Below the pieces are notes generated by a model. The model searched no databases, had not been told where the DNA came from, and saw only the letters and a list, made by a program, of their open reading frames with translations. Positions 31,832 to 45,500 of a DNA stretch of 64,000 bases are shown here, in pieces. The DNA is taken from NCBI RefSeq assembly GCF_000006405.1, contig NW_003208496.1, positions 64,724 to 128,723 on the forward strand. Reading direction: 5' to 3'. Numbering within the stretch: position 1 is the first letter of the stretch; each line of letters opens with the position of its first letter. The position numbers were made by a program, and so were the translations under genes. This stretch comes from Perkinsus marinus ATCC 50983 (taxonomy: Eukaryota > Perkinsozoa > Perkinsida > Perkinsidae).

Positions 31832-33172
31832 AGTGGTGCTGTACCACTTGTACACCGACGAAACTAGCGCGGGGCGTCCAGAAATCGAAGTGCTCGGTTG
31901 TTTCGGTGATCGAAGCAACACTTCTGAATGCTCCCACTCAGGGGAACGATAGGATTGTATCGTATTGTGCTTTACATGATTGCCAAGCCTCATGGCCAAG
32001 TACATCTGACGTATTGCCTTTAGGTGAACCTAAGCCTGAACTTGTGGCACCTGATAAATGACATTCCCCGAATCAACATCGTCATCGGTAGTTACATCGT
32101 ATATGAAGGTTCATTGAGCTGTCACTATCTACTGAGACGAATCTGCCGATGGGCTGGAATTCCGTATAATGGGGATAGTCGACTGCCTGACAGCAACGTT
32201 TCGAGCGGGAGATCGGAAATGTAACTACTGATATATTCTGCCAGTGTCAAACTTGAATTCTCAAAGTCAAACTTGCTTGTAACATTGTCATTCTTGTCCG
32301 CTCACTTGTCAAACTTGCACGGGAAAAGGTGTAGTATTCACCGCGAAATGCTCTGGAGTAAACGAACCTATTCTGACTTCGACGCAGCGAGCCCCACATT
32401 GGTTCCTCCGTTGGGAGATGTGATTAGATTGGTATCGAGCAGCAAGTCGTCGTGAGTGGCTCATTTCCTTTACGTTGTGTGTCGGCATAGGAGAGAGACG
32501 CCGTCTCCGAGGCGGAAGTTCGTTGAAGCCTCACGTCAAGCACATGTTGGGCGAAGGTCCGATAAGAATGGATCGGATAAGAATGGATAAGATGGGCTTG
32601 ATCGGTCGAGATAGTGCCCCAACTCAAATAGGTCCTTGTCGTAGATCGTTGAGAAAAGCAAGCTTAGTCGAGATCTAGCATTGATTCTCTTCTGTTTAAT
32701 AAGAGAATCGAAGGTTAGCAGAGTCCATAATAGTACTTCAGTGAAAAAAGCTAGGTGTTTTTCTGATGGAATGATTTCGGATCTCGACCTGACGCCATGT
32801 TAAGTAGCATTCGTCTGATCACCAGAGCTGGTCGCAACGGGTCGACCAAGTAAGAACAAAAGCTGGGTCGAGCGGGAAATTTCCCTTCGACCCCCCGCGA
32901 GTGATGAATGCCATTCACTGATCGTCTGCAATGCATCGACTAGAGCCGTTGTGCTTCTCGACTTGTAGTGGATTTCGTTTATGGTAATATCGAGAAAGGC
33001 TGGACTTCAAGTCCCTGGCATCAGAGGTCCCAGGATACTTCCATCAGTCGAGCTCAGTTCCCGGGCAGCGCCTTATATACGGGGTGAGCATAGACCTCTT
33101 TAGTTCGATTCTCTGAACGTAATATGAGCTCCGATGACCAAAATGCTACTAACCGGGATAGTGCGCTATCCT

Positions 33173-33244
33173 CGGGCTCGTAAGGTTCAAACCAATGTTA
33201 GGATCATAGGAAGACCCTCGCTTTAGACAAACGTCACGGGACCG
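33173..33244 (-). pseudogene. tRNA-Arg(CCU)-like sequence, unit 1
   Basis: A 72-nt minus-strand sequence with a good acceptor pairing (CGGTCCC with GAGCCCG, one mismatch), an anticodon arm GGGTC-TTCCTAT-GATCC (anticodon CCT) and a GGTTTGAACC B-box. The T stem is imperfect, so it is probably a pseudogene or tRNA-derived element. Confidence 0.4.
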
Positions 33245-33527
33245 CACCGGCCCCGTGGGCGGTCGAACGGCAGTATTGTCTGCGGAGAGCTGCTCGTCTC
33301 TTGGTTTGGACACTTTCAACGCGGCAGAAAATAAAGTAAGCACTCAGCGTACATATTGTCTCTGATATTATTGTATTATTGTTCTGAGAACAATGTTCTC
33401 AGCCTATTAACTCCCACTCGTATTGTTGTTACTAATCTTCAAGGCTTGATGTTGAGATGCATACTAGAGAGTCTAGGTCTAGCACACCTTCAATTGCCGT
33501 GGGTTTGTTCGCATTTCGAATATCTTA

Positions 33528-35695
33528 GTGGAAGTGATCTTGGGTGAATCAATCAGTCCCAGCCTAAGACTCGTGTGTTTTCAGCGACGTCCATCTTTGA
33601 CTAGAAGGTATTCGGAATCATTCAGTGTAGCCTTGAGTGCCGCTCATGAGCGTATAACAGGCTTTCCCGAGTATTCGCCAGAACTCGTTGGATTCCTACG
33701 AAGTGACATGGTGAGCTGTGGTATACTTCGTCGCTTTCTGTTTCAGGAAGGATTCACTTATCATCAAGATACCACACCCCGAGCTCTACCTGACCGCCTT
33801 CACTGCCTGCTTCTCATCACTCCTCTGTCTAATTACATTTGCGATACCGATTTCTGGGCCGATCGGTTTGCCTGTATGGCAATGGTTGCCTGTACTATTC
33901 CTCATCATCCTACAGTGTAATTTTTGCCTTGCCCCGTGGGGCCAACACCTTTCTCCCCGACGTATGGGGCGATCGCCGTGTATGGAAGTACTTCAAGATT
34001 GGTTGCATGGCGAGTGTTATCCAGTTATTCTTCCTCGGTGTCATTCCGGCTTTCACTCCTTATTATCCCCTACCATGGATGCCTGTACTTGGTGGTTTAA
34101 CACCAATTGCAATTGGCATGATATACTATGATCTTCCGAAAGACAGGCGCTCGGCCGCATCGAGGAAGGAGTTCGTTATGATGATCATCACCATCGGGAG
34201 TGGTATATTCACTTTCGCCGTTGGCTCTCCTCTGCTCTATCACTTTTCATCTAGTAGCGTCGGCTTGGTGAAGATGCTTGTTTTCCTATCTTTCTACATC
34301 TTCAGGGGAGTCTTTGAGATAGCTGCCAAGCACTACGCAAGATTATATTGCATTGATTGTTATCCTTTAATAAGTTTGTTCGCCATGTACGCTTATGAGT
34401 TCTTTACTGCGTCCGTCATTAGTTCTGTCAGCCACACCTGGCTGGCCTTCCTACTGATCGCTCTAGACCTCGCTGAGAACCTCTATTATATTTACTGTAG
34501 CTATATTGTCAGACCATCGGTTCCGAAGAGCAATGAAGTCTGCCAAGTTCCCGTCGAAGTTGGAGACTTTGATTCACATAGCATGGATAACGATAGTATG
34601 GAACGACCTGAGGATGCCGACCGGACGCAGCTACCATTCACGATTGTCGAGCTTCCCTCGAGTAGTTCCTATGAAGCAACGCAACTCAACGAGAATGGCT
34701 TCGTGGATTACGGATGCCACTACGCTGAAAGAAGCGAAGATGCCATACAGGGCAATGACGAGGGGCATCCAATAGGGTCGTCGCTCAATGCATCTCACGC
34801 TCTTGGTCAGCTTGAGTCAGACGTGTTTTGGGAAAGACCAAGAAGGCCAACCAGAACGCATTCCGCATGCGATATAGATGATCCGGGCTTCTCGCGAATA
34901 CAGCCACCCGCATACGGGAGCATCGGTGTGGATCCAGAAGTTGGTACCGGTTCAAACATACTCGGCCTGCAGCAGCCAGTCTCCGAAGACCTCCTCAAAA
35001 CTGCGGATCGTAGGAGGATGGCTCGACGAACCTCTACTATGAGTACATCATACTCATTTACGGGTCCTCTCGGAGGGCAAACTCACTTTGTTCGGCCGGA
35101 AGCAGGGCTCATCGCTAATGACTGTGCGAAGAGCGAATCTGTCGAGAAATCTCGGAAAGGCAACTTGGACGGGGTGGTGGAAGATCTCGATGCCAACATG
35201 AGGAGCGAGGAGATACCAGAAGATGGGGAACCCGCTAGGCGCCCACTCTCTATCATGAGTATCGCTATATGCAAGGAAGCAATGGAGATCCTCGCTCCCA
35301 TACACTATTTGATATGCTTTGTTGTCCTACGTTCCGTGAATCCGAAGCTCCACGACACCTTCTGGGATATGACTGACGAGGAGTTTATGCGTGGTATTCG
35401 GAGATTGTTGGTCGATATCGTGGCTGAAGTTGGTGTTTTCATGCTACTCGTAGTCGCCATGAAGCGGTGGTACCAGGAATCTGCCATATCCATCTTCCTT
35501 CGATTAATGTATCGCTTCTTTTGGCCTTTCATCTCTGTCCAGATTGCTTTGATGTCTTTCTATATAGTCCTCCAATATTCGAATGCTGGTATGACGGTTC
35601 CATTCGACTTTAAGTGGATAGGCCAGGAAAACGTGACATGGCATGGTGGGAACTGCTATACTGTCGGCAATGAAACAATCGATGAAGTTTGCTGA
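33528..35695 (+). pseudogene. Multipass membrane protein gene, unit 1, frameshifted
   Basis: Compared with unit 2, this copy has a 14-nt deletion near 33757 and one extra G in a GGGG run near 33945, so three frames are needed (opening at 33528, 33718 and 33839). From 33839 a 618-codon frame is open to the stop at 35695. It predicts at least eight membrane segments, for example VIQLFFLGVIPAFTPYY, MMIITIGSGIFTFAVGS, LISLFAMYAYEFFTASVI and AEVGVFMLLVVAM. A polar loop of about 200 residues lies between the two membrane blocks (around residues 230-450). I do not recognise the family. A shorter functional product starting at 33839 is possible. Confidence 0.6.
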
Positions 35696-36178
35696 TATTG
35701 TGATGAAGCTTGTATGAAAATTGAGATGGTCGCCTGCAGAGCTATCTGCTGGAGTAGTGATGTGGTATCCTGAGTCAACAGGATGCCGATGATTTGCATG
35801 ACTTTGGCGTAACCATAATGAGGCTGCGTTGCTTGAAAAAGTATCACGTGGAACGCTTGGACGGCATCGCTGTTGCAGGGTTAGGAATTTATCTTGAATA
35901 CTCCGGCTCAGTTTATCGGTTGCAGAACAATCCTTCGAGTAGGTCTGAGGCCCAGAGCCAGGCTGTGAATCGTTACACAGCTATGCCGAGCTCTTGTGAG
36001 AAAGTGACCTCAAAAATTCGACAAACGCGTGATATGAGGGAACGCAACTAGAAGTATATCAATACACGGAAGTTCTGTCCGAGAGTTACCGCATACATAC
36101 CCGAAGAACATGTGGACAATATTCCATGATTAATGCCATGAGACAAACTCGCGCGCAACACAACAAAAATACATGAAA
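35696..36178. other. Region between convergent genes, unit 1
   Basis: Presumed 3' ends of the plus- and minus-strand genes; conserved in unit 2 at 42065-42548. No separate gene is seen. Confidence 0.4.
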
Positions 36179-37611
36179 TCAGCGTGATGATGAGATTTCC
36201 GACTCAGGGCACACAAGAGAAGCATGCAACGGAATATTGAGATCATCTAGAGACGCGTGGCAAAGAGCAATGATGAAGGGCTCGTCAAGACACATCCTCT
36301 CCACTCTGGATGGTTCCTGAAAGAGAAAGAACTCGTCGGGGTCAGCCCACGGCAGCTGAGACCCAGCTGCTGGGTCGCTCACCACAGGTTCAGTCAAGAA
36401 GCCCAGGGTACGATCCGTGGAACACTGGGGCATGATGCTCAAACGCTTGAACTCTACCAAACCAGTCATCTTCCCTCGAGTTTCTTCAGTCTCGGAGGTG
36501 TCACCATTAGATGTTGGAACCTCAACACCTGAAAAATACTCATATAATAAAGGATGAGAGAGAAGGACAATTCCACAACATCGCCAGAACCAACTCCTCA
36601 TCCGAGGTCGGAATGAAGAAATCAGCGAATCAGCCACGTCTGCCTATGTTGAAACCTTGGCTACGTCTGCCATCACTTTCCTGTGTCAGCTGAAACCACC
36701 GGAAATGAGCTCGTTTGAATCTAAACAGTCCGCACTATACAGATGTCTTTCGCGAGAGCTTCAAATAGCTTCCTATAAAGAGAAACGACATCCACGACGG
36801 AATGGCCCCTTCCGCAAGCCACAAAAACAGAGATTCGAGATTCGTCGCATCAACGGCTCCGATAGTCCTTGGGAGTGCGGAACCGCAAACCTTCTACTAT
36901 TTGAGAAGCAGAGCAGATGGTACGCCTACGCTCCCTCGATTTTCTCATCTATTGCATATTTCGGATCGTCCTCTGCCGTTGGAGTCTCAGTGTAACTACG
37001 AATAAGGTATGTCGCGCGCCACGGTCTCGTCTTGTGACCATAGGGTAGCTCTGATGGAGCTAACTTCAGGGTAGCGCTCGAAGATGTGAACACGTAGACT
37101 CGTTACAACCTAGCGAGAGGCAACCCATTGAAGCGGCGTAGAGTCGGCTCTCACCATCTCTGTCAATGTGACGTCCTTCACGGAGATATGTACTATATGC
37201 GCTTGAGGGACAAGGTGAGTCTTCAAGTGATACACGACGAGCCCGATCCTACTCCCATCATCAGCCATGATCCACCAGCAGCATGTCTGAGCAGGGAGTG
37301 CACATACAGTCGTGTTCGTTCGCAGTCACTGCGTCGACCTATTGAGAAGGTCAGATGCATACCTGGCTTGGACCACCTCTGGTGCTCGTCGGGTTCGCAC
37401 CGTGTACGGCACCTTCCACCTGTGCCCAGGTTCGGCTCGTTGAGGCTAAAGACACCGGGTCGGCCTCGACCGTGACGTATTTTTCGAACTCTGCACGCAT
37501 GATGTCACGAGTGCATTTCGCCGGCGTGAAGGTGACTGGTTTGGGTTTAACGTCTCCCTTGAAAACAGCCACTCGATGGCGAGAGGCTAGGAGCCACGAG
37601 GAAGGGGTCAC
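36179..37611 (-). pseudogene. Unrecognised intron-rich gene, unit 1, with internal deletions
   Basis: The 3' exon (stop at 36179, open to about 36637) encodes VEVPTSNGDTSETEETRGKM and ADPDEFFLFQEPSRVERMCL, near-identical to unit 2. Upstream exons present in unit 2 are missing: three blocks are deleted, removing at least two probable exons. The exon at 37560-37351 (GDVKPKPVTFTPAKCTRDIM) survives. Treated as a decayed copy. No known domain was recognised. Confidence 0.5.
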
Positions 37612-39173
37612 TGAGATGGATCTATGTCACTGAGTCTCGAGCATTCGGCATCAGCTGGAACAAGCCCAATAGGATAAGGAATCGCACAACATGTAGAATA
37701 GCAGAGAGGCGCCTTCGGACTGGTCTAGAGCTGCCACAGTGGCAGTGCCACTAACGTTACCTCCTCGAGCTGAACTCAACGAGCTTGCAAAAGCCAACGG
37801 CTGTGTATGCATTGTCGTGGTACTCTCCCACTGGTACACCAACGAAACTAGCGCGGTGCGTTCAGAAAGCGAAGTGCTCGGTTGTTTTGGTGATTGAAGC
37901 CATACTTCTGAATGCTTCCACTCGGGGGAACGATAGGGTTGTATCGCATTGTGCTTTACATTGAATTGCCAACTCGGCAATGCCAAGCATCATGGCCGAG
38001 TACACCTGACATATTGCCTTCAGGTGAACCTAAGCCTGAACTTGTGGCACCTGATAAATGTCATTTCCCGAACCAACATCGTCATCGGTGGTTACATCGT
38101 ATATGAAGGTTCATTGAGCTGTCACTATCTACTGAGACGAATCTGCCGATAGGCTGGAATTCCGTATAATGGGGATAGTCAACTGCCTGACGACAACGTT
38201 TCAAGCGGGAGATCCGAAATGTCACTACTGATATATTCTGCCAGTGTCAAACTTGAATTCTCAACGTCAAACTTGCTTGTAACATTGTCATTCTTGTCTG
38301 CTCACTTGTCAAACTTGCACGGGGAAAGGTGTAGTATTCACCGCGAAATACTCTGGAGTGAACGAACCTATTCTGACTTCGACGCAGGAAGCCTCACATT
38401 GGCTCCTCCGTTGGGAGATGTGATTAGATTGGTATCGAGCAGCAAGTCGTCGTGAGTGGCTCATTTCCTTCACGTTGGGTATCGGCATAGGAGAGAGACG
38501 CCGTCTCCGAGGCGGAAGTTCGTTGAGGCCTCACGTCTCGCCCAAGCACATGGGCGAAGATCCGATAAGAATGGATAACGCATTACCGATAAGGCTTGAT
38601 CGGTCGAGATAGTGCCCCAACTCAAATAGGTCCTTGTCGTAGATCGTTTAGAAAAGCAAGCTTAGTCGAGATCTAGCATTGATTCTCTTCTGTTTAGTAA
38701 GAGAATCGAAGGTTAGCTGAGTCCATCAGAGTATTTCAGTGAAAAAAGCTGGGTGCTCTTCTGATGGAATGATTTCGGATCTCGACCTGACGCCGAGCTA
38801 AGTAGCATTCGTCTGACCACCAGAGCTGGTCGCAACGGGTCGACCAAGTAAGAACGAAAGCTGGGTCGAGCGGGAAATTTCCCTTCGACCCCCCGCGAGT
38901 GATGAATGCCATTCACTGATCGTCTGCAATGCATCGACTAGAGCCGTTGTGCTTCTCGACTTGTAGCGGATTTCGTTTATGGTAATATCGAGAAAGGCTG
39001 GACTTCAAGTCCCTGGCATCAGAGGTCCCAGGACGAGTCCATCAGTCGAGCTGAGTTCCCGGGCAGCGCTTTATATACGGGGTGAGCATAGATTTCTTTA
39101 GTTCGATTTTCTGAACGTAATATGAGCTCCGATAACCAAAACGCTACTACTCACCGAGATAGTACGCTATCCT

Positions 39174-39245
39174 CGGCCCCGTAAGATTCGAACCAGTGTT
39201 AAGGTCATAGGAAGACCCTCGCTTTAGACAAACGTCACGGGACCG
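39174..39245 (-). pseudogene. tRNA-Arg(CCU)-like sequence, unit 2
   Basis: Same position in unit 2 as 33173-33244. The acceptor stem pairs fully (CGGTCCC with GGGGCCG, one wobble), the anticodon arm is intact with anticodon CCT, and the B-box is GGTTCGAATC. The T stem is poor, so function is doubtful. Confidence 0.4.
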
Positions 39246-39520
39246 CACCGGCCCTGTGGGTGGTCGAACGGCAGTACCATCTGCGGAGAGCTGCTCGTCT
39301 CTTGGTCCGGACACTTTCAACGCGGCAGAAAATAAAGTAAGCACTCAGCGTACATATTGTCTCTGATACTATTGTTCAGAGAAAAATGTTCTCAGCCTAT
39401 TAACTCCCACTCGTATTGTTGTTACTAATCTTCAAGGCTCGATGTTGAGATGCATACTAGAGAGTCTAGGTCTAGCACACCTTCAATTGCCGTGGGTTTG
39501 TTCGCATTTCGAATAACTTA

Positions 39521-42064
39521 GTGGAAGTGATCTTCGGTGAATCAACCAGTCCCAGCCTAAGACTCGTGTGTTTTCAGCGACGTCCATCTTTGGCTAGAAG
39601 GTATTCGGAATCATTCAGTGTAGCCTTGAGTGCCGCTCATGAGCGTATAACAGGCTTTCCCGAGTATTCCCCAGAACTCGTTGGATTCCTACGAAGTGAC
39701 ACGGTGAGCTGTGGTATACTACGCCGCTTTCTGTTTCTGGAAGGATTCACTTATTATCGAGATAGTATCTTGAAGATACCACACCCCAAGCTCTACCTGA
39801 CCGCCTTCACTGCCTGCTTCTCATCACTCATCTGTCTAGTTACATTTGCGATACCGATTTCTGGGCCGATCGATTTGCCTGTATGGCAATGGTTGCCAGT
39901 ACTATTCTTCATCCTCCTGCAGTGCACCTTTAGCCTTGCCCCGTGGGCCAACACCTTCCTCTCCGACGTTTGGGGCGATCGCCGTGTATGGAAGTACTTC
40001 AAGATTGGTGGAATGGCGAGTGTTATCCAGTTATTCTTCCTCGGTGTCATTCCGGCTTTCACTCCTTATTATCCCTTACCATGGATGCCTGTACTTGGTG
40101 GTTTAACGCCAATTGCAATTGGTATGATATACTATGACCTCCCGAAAGATAGGCGCTCGGCCGCATCGAGGAAGGATTCGTTATGATGATCATCACCATC
40201 GGGAGTGGTATATCACTTTCGCCGTTGGCTCTCCTCTGCTCTATNNNNNNNNNNNNNNNNNNNNNNNNNNNNNNNNNNNNNNNNNNNNNNNNNNNNNNNN
40301 NNNNNNNNNNNNNNNNNNNNNNNNNNNNNNNNNNNNNNNNNNNNCCGTGTATGGAAGTACTTCAAGATTGGTTGCATGGCGAGTGTTATCCAGTTATTCT
40401 TCCTCGGTGTCATTCCGGCTTTCACTCCTTATTATCCCCTACCATGGATGCCTGTACTTGGTGGTTTAACACCAATTGCAATTGGCATGATATACTATGA
40501 TCTTCCGAAAGACAGGCGCTCGGCCGCATCGAGGAAGGAGTTCGTTATGATGATCATCACCATCGGGAGTGGTATATTCACTTTCGCCGTTGGCTCTCCT
40601 CTGCTCTATCACTTTTCATCTAGTAGCGTCGGCTTGGTGAAGATGCTTGTTTTCCTATCTTTCTACATCTTCAGGGGAGTCTTTGAGATAGCTGCCAAGC
40701 ACTACGCAAGATTATATTGCATTGATTGTTATCCTTTAATAAGTTTGTTCGCCATGTACGCTTATGAGTTCTTTACTGCGTCCGTCATTAGTTCTGTCAG
40801 CCACACCTGGCTGGCCTTCCTACTGATCGCTCTAGACCTCGCTGAGAACCTCTATTATATTTACTGTAGCTATATTGTCAGACCATCGGTTCCGAAGAGC
40901 AATGAAGTCTGCCAAGTTCCCGTCGAAGTTGGAGACTTCGATTCACATAGCATGGATAACGATAGTATGGAACGACCTGAGGATGCCGACCGGACGCATC
41001 TACCATTCACGATTGTCGAGCTTCCCTCGAGTAGTTCCTATGAAGCAACGCAACTCAACGAGAATGGCTTCGTGGATTACGGATGCCACTACGCTGAAAG
41101 AAGCGAAGATGCCATACAGGGCAATGACGAGGGGCATCCAATAGGGTCGTCGCTCAATGCATCTCACGCTCTTGGTCAGCTTGAGTCAGACGTGTTTTGG
41201 GAAAGACCAAGAAGGCCAACCAGAACGCATTCCGCATGCGATATAGATGATCTGGGCTTCTCGCGAATACAGCCACCCGCATACGGGAGCATCGGTGTGA
41301 ATCCAGAAGTTGGTACCGGTTCAAACATACTCGGCCTGCAGCAGCCAGTCTCCGAAGACCTCCTCAAAACTGCGGATCGTAGGAGGATGGCTCGACGAAC
41401 CTCTACTATGAGTACATCATACTCATTCACGGGTCCTCTCGGAGGGCAAACTCACTTTGTTCGGCCGGAAGCAGAGCTCATCACTAATGATTGTGCGAAG
41501 AGCCAATCTGGCGAGAAATATCGGAAAGACGACTTGGACGGGGTGGTGGAAGATCTCGATGCCAACATGACGAGCGAGGAGATATCAGAAGATGGGGAAC
41601 CTGCTAGGCGCCCACTCTCTATCATGAGTATCGCTATATGCAAGGAAGCAATGGAGATCCTCGCTCCCATACACTATTTGATATGCTTTGTTGTCCTACG
41701 TTCCGTGAACCCGAAGCTCCATGACACCTTCTGGGATATGACTGACGAGGAGTTTATGCGTGGTATTCGGAGATTGTTGGTCGATATCGTGGCTGAAGTT
41801 GGTGTTTTCATGCTACTCGTAGTCGCCATGAAGCGGTGGTACCAGGAATCTATCATATCCATCTTCCTCCGACTAATGTATCGCTTCTTTTGGCCTTTTA
41901 TCTCTGTTCAGGTTGCTTTGATGTCTTTCTATATAGTCCTCCAATATTCGAATGCTGGTATGACGGTTCCATTCGACTTTAAGTGGATAGGCCAGGAAAA
42001 CGTGACATGGCATGGTGGGAACTGCTATACTGTTGGCAATGAAACAATCGATGAAGTTTGCTGA
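39521..42064 (+). CDS. Multipass membrane protein gene, unit 2, interrupted by an assembly gap
   Basis: From 39521 the frame is open through regions that are frameshifted in unit 1 (RYSESFSVALSAAHERITGF, LYLTAFTACFSSLICLVTF, WQWLPVLFFILLQCTF). Near the gap it suffers two 1-nt losses (about 40173 and 40213). After the gap (40345) the sequence restarts about 263 bp upstream and continues to the stop at 42064. The intact protein would have a hydrophobic N-terminal block, a polar loop with acidic and Ser-rich stretches, and a C-terminal block ending in a Cys-containing tail (GGNCYTVGNETIDEVC) with a possible N-glycosylation site. The family is unknown. The true gene is probably intact. Confidence 0.6.
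40245..40344. other. Assembly gap (100 N)
   Basis: Exactly 100 N. Sequence 39982-40244 before the gap repeats as about 40345-40609 after it. Confidence 0.99.
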
Positions 42065-42548
42065 TATTGTGATGAAGCTTGTATGAAAATTGAGATGGTC
42101 GCCTGCAGAGCTATCTGCTGGAGTAGTGATGTGGTATCCTGAGTCAACAGGATGCCGATGATTTGCATGACTTTGGCGTAACCATAATGAGGCTGCGTTG
42201 CTTGAAAAAGTATCACGTGGAACGCTTGGACGGCATCGCTGTTGCAGGGTTAGGAATTTATCTTGAATACTCCGGCTCAGATCATCGGATGCGGAACAAT
42301 CCTTCGAGTAGGTCTGAGGCCCAGAGCCAGGCTGTGAATCGTTGCACAGCTATGCCGAGCTCTTGTGAGAAACTGACCTTCAAAAATTCGACAAACGCGT
42401 GATATGAGGGAACGTAACTAGAAGTATATTAATACACGGAAGTTCTATCCGAGAGTTACCGCATACATACCCGAAGAACAAGTGGACAATATTCCATCAT
42501 TAATGTCATGAGACAAACTCGCGCGCAACACAACAAAAATACATGAAA
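42065..42548. other. Region between convergent genes, unit 2
   Basis: Counterpart of 35696-36178, with the same content and no separate gene. Confidence 0.4.
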
Positions 42549-45500
42549 TCAGCGTGATGATGAGATTTCCGACTCAGGGCACACAAGAGAAGCATGCAAC
42601 GGAATATTGAGATCATCTAGAGACGCGTGGCAAAGGGCAATGATGAAGGGCTCGTCGAGACACATCCTCGCCACTCTGGATTGTTCCTGAAAGAGAAAGA
42701 ACTCGTCGGGGTCAGCCCACGGCAGCTGAGACCCAGCTGCTGGGTCGCTCACCACAGGTTCAGTCAAGAAGCCCAGGGTACGATCCGTGGAACACTGGGG
42801 CATGATGCTCAAACGCTTGAACTCTACCAAACCAGTCATCTTCCCTCGAGTTTCTTCAGTCTCGGGGGTGTCACCATTGGATGTTGGAACCTCAACACCT
42901 GCAAAATACTCATACAATAAAGGATAAGAGAGAAGGACAATTCCACAACATCGCCTCGAGTTTCTCACCTGTGAGAGCATCCGTGGTCGATGTTTCCTCT
43001 TCCATCACATGTGGCAGAACTATATGGGAGAACGCAGGACTATCCGCTCGGGAAGCACCGTCCAGTGTCTCGAACGAGATGTTTGCGAAGAAAAATAAGG
43101 GAATCTACCTCAAGTACGCATGCGAGGACGTCGACTTTCAGCACTCCCTGGGGTGCCGGTATCACAGCCAGAACCAACTCCTCATCCGAGGTCGGAATGA
43201 AGAAAATCTGCCTCGAATCAGGGAAACTCTCTCTGCGGAAAGAGCCTCAGACACCCACTGTGAACGGCGGAGCCTTCTCGCTACGACCGATGAACTGTAT
43301 CGGTAGCAAGCACGCCCCTGAGATAGGAGTTTCATCGCCCACTAGATAGGGTACCTAGTAAGGAGGCCGAGACTTGTAGCAGTACTGTTTCTCAGAGAAG
43401 GCTCACATGCACAGACACACTCAGGCTCATGCCGAGAACCGCAGACACAGGAGCGCTCGAAACCTGACGAGAAGTGAAGAAGGTTAGTCGCTGCTGCGAC
43501 TGACAACATGGGAACGGATAGCACTGTTACTCTATCAACACTATGCATCGACGTTGATAGCCGTGAACTCCACTTCTCACTCGTGAAGTCATACCAACAA
43601 CTGAGAAGTATTCCCTTCCGGCTTGAGTCTTCGCTGTTAGACGCACCTCTCTGCTGCCCATTGCAGAACCGTCTCGAGGGTCGACGGCAGGAGCCTGCTC
43701 TTGGCTAGCGACTCGGGTAGCCCACTGGCCAACTGGTAGAGCAATCAATACTAACAAGGTGGAGTAAACCTACCTCGCTATCATTGCATTGCAGGCCTTC
43801 CATCAATTTCTGCAGAAGAGGTGGAGGCTCCGAGAGCCTTCGACAGGCGTCATCGGCAGAAGCATGCGGTCCCGTTCCACCTACGTATTTAGATCTTCGG
43901 AAGTTACACCGGCTCTGACGAGAGCGCTGGCGAGGACAACTGGGTTGTGGACGCGTCCTCTACTCTGGTCGCAGCTCAAGGATGCATCGCTCGGGACGAT
44001 CAAGCCCTGAATTCTGACTATAATGTATCCCGTGTCACACGGGCCGTGAGTTGCGGTTCTCTTCTCACCAGTGTGCATGTCTGCAACTGCAAAGCTCCAT
44101 CATTAGGTGCGATCTCACCGTCATACAGGCCGACAGGGTCACCTAGTTCTTCTACGTTTCGTCTCGAGTTCATGACCTAGATTGGACCAGGACGCGAGGG
44201 GAGTAGTATGTTGACTACTTGGCCACGTCTGCCGTCACTTTCCTGCGTCAGCTGAAACCACCGGAAATGAGCTCGTTTGAATCTAAGCACTCCGCGCTAT
44301 AGAGATGCCCATCTCGAGAGCTTTAAGCAGGAGCTCCTATCAAGCGAAACGGCACCCAATGGCCCTTTCCGCAAGCCAAAAACGAGACTCGAGATTCGTT
44401 GCATCGACGGCTGCAATAGTCCTTGGGAGTGCGGAACCGCAAACCTTCTACTATTCGAGAAGCAGAGCAGATGGCACGCCTACGCTCCCTCGATTTTCTC
44501 ATCTATTGCATATTTCGAACCGTCCTCTGCCGTTGGAGTCTCAGTGTAACTACGAATACGGTATGTCGCGCGCCACGGTCTCGTCTTGTGACCATAGGGT
44601 AGCTCTGATGGAGCTAACTTCAGGGTAGCGCTCGAAGATGTGAACACGTAGACTCGTTACAACCTAGCGAGAGGCAACCCATTGAAGCTGCGTAGAGTCG
44701 GCTCTCACCATCTCTGTCAATGTGACGTCCTTCACGGAGATATGTACTATATGCACTTGAGGGACAAGGTGAGTCTTCAAGTGATACACGACGAGCCCGA
44801 TCCTACTCCCATCATCAGCCATGATCCACCAGCAGCATGTCTGAGCAGGGAGTGTACATACAGTCGTGTGCATTCGCAGTCACTGCGTCGACCTATTGAG
44901 AAGGTCAGATGCATACCTGGCTTGGACCACCTCTGGTGCTCGTCGGGTTCGCACCGTATACGGCACCTTCCACTTGTGCCCAGGTTCGGCTCGTTGAGGC
45001 TAACGACACCGGGTCGGCCTCGACCGTGACGTATTTTTCGAACTCTGCACGCATGATGTCACGAGTGCATTTCGCCGGCGTGAAGGTGACTGGTTTGGGT
45101 TTAACGTCTCCCTTGGAAACAGCTGTTTCTTCTGAAGTGAAGGTCAACAGTTCAGAAGTTGATGGTCCGACCTTGGCGATCAGCCCTCAGCTTATCTGGA
45201 GTTCCTCTTTTGTCATCGCTCAGGGTAATGAGCGGCCGATGCCTGATGGTAGAAGAATCGTGTCATCGGCGTGCTCCCGAGTGGTCTCACTCAGGCTCGC
45301 TGCCCGCCGAGACACCCCGGGGGGCGTCGGGGGTGGTGATGGTCACGTCCTGCTGTTGCGCGCAGTCCAGGACTGACTCTTGCAGCAGATTCATCTCGCA
45401 GTCCCGAATGCGATCTGATAATTGCGGACAGGTTTTCGAGTGAGACGATGGAGGCCTACCAAGCTGGTCCTTATGAAGGGGGAGATGTACTGTGCGTTTT

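Larger units (their letters stand above)
31832..37797 (+). repeat. Tandem segmental duplication, unit 1 (about 6.0 kb)
   Basis: Aligns along its length with 37823-45789. Relative to unit 2 it lacks three blocks corresponding to 42956-43169, about 43205-44212 and about 45124-45560, all inside the minus-strand gene. Its 5' 1.7 kb (31832-33527) has no convincing gene but is conserved between units, including a tRNA-like sequence. Confidence 0.9.
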
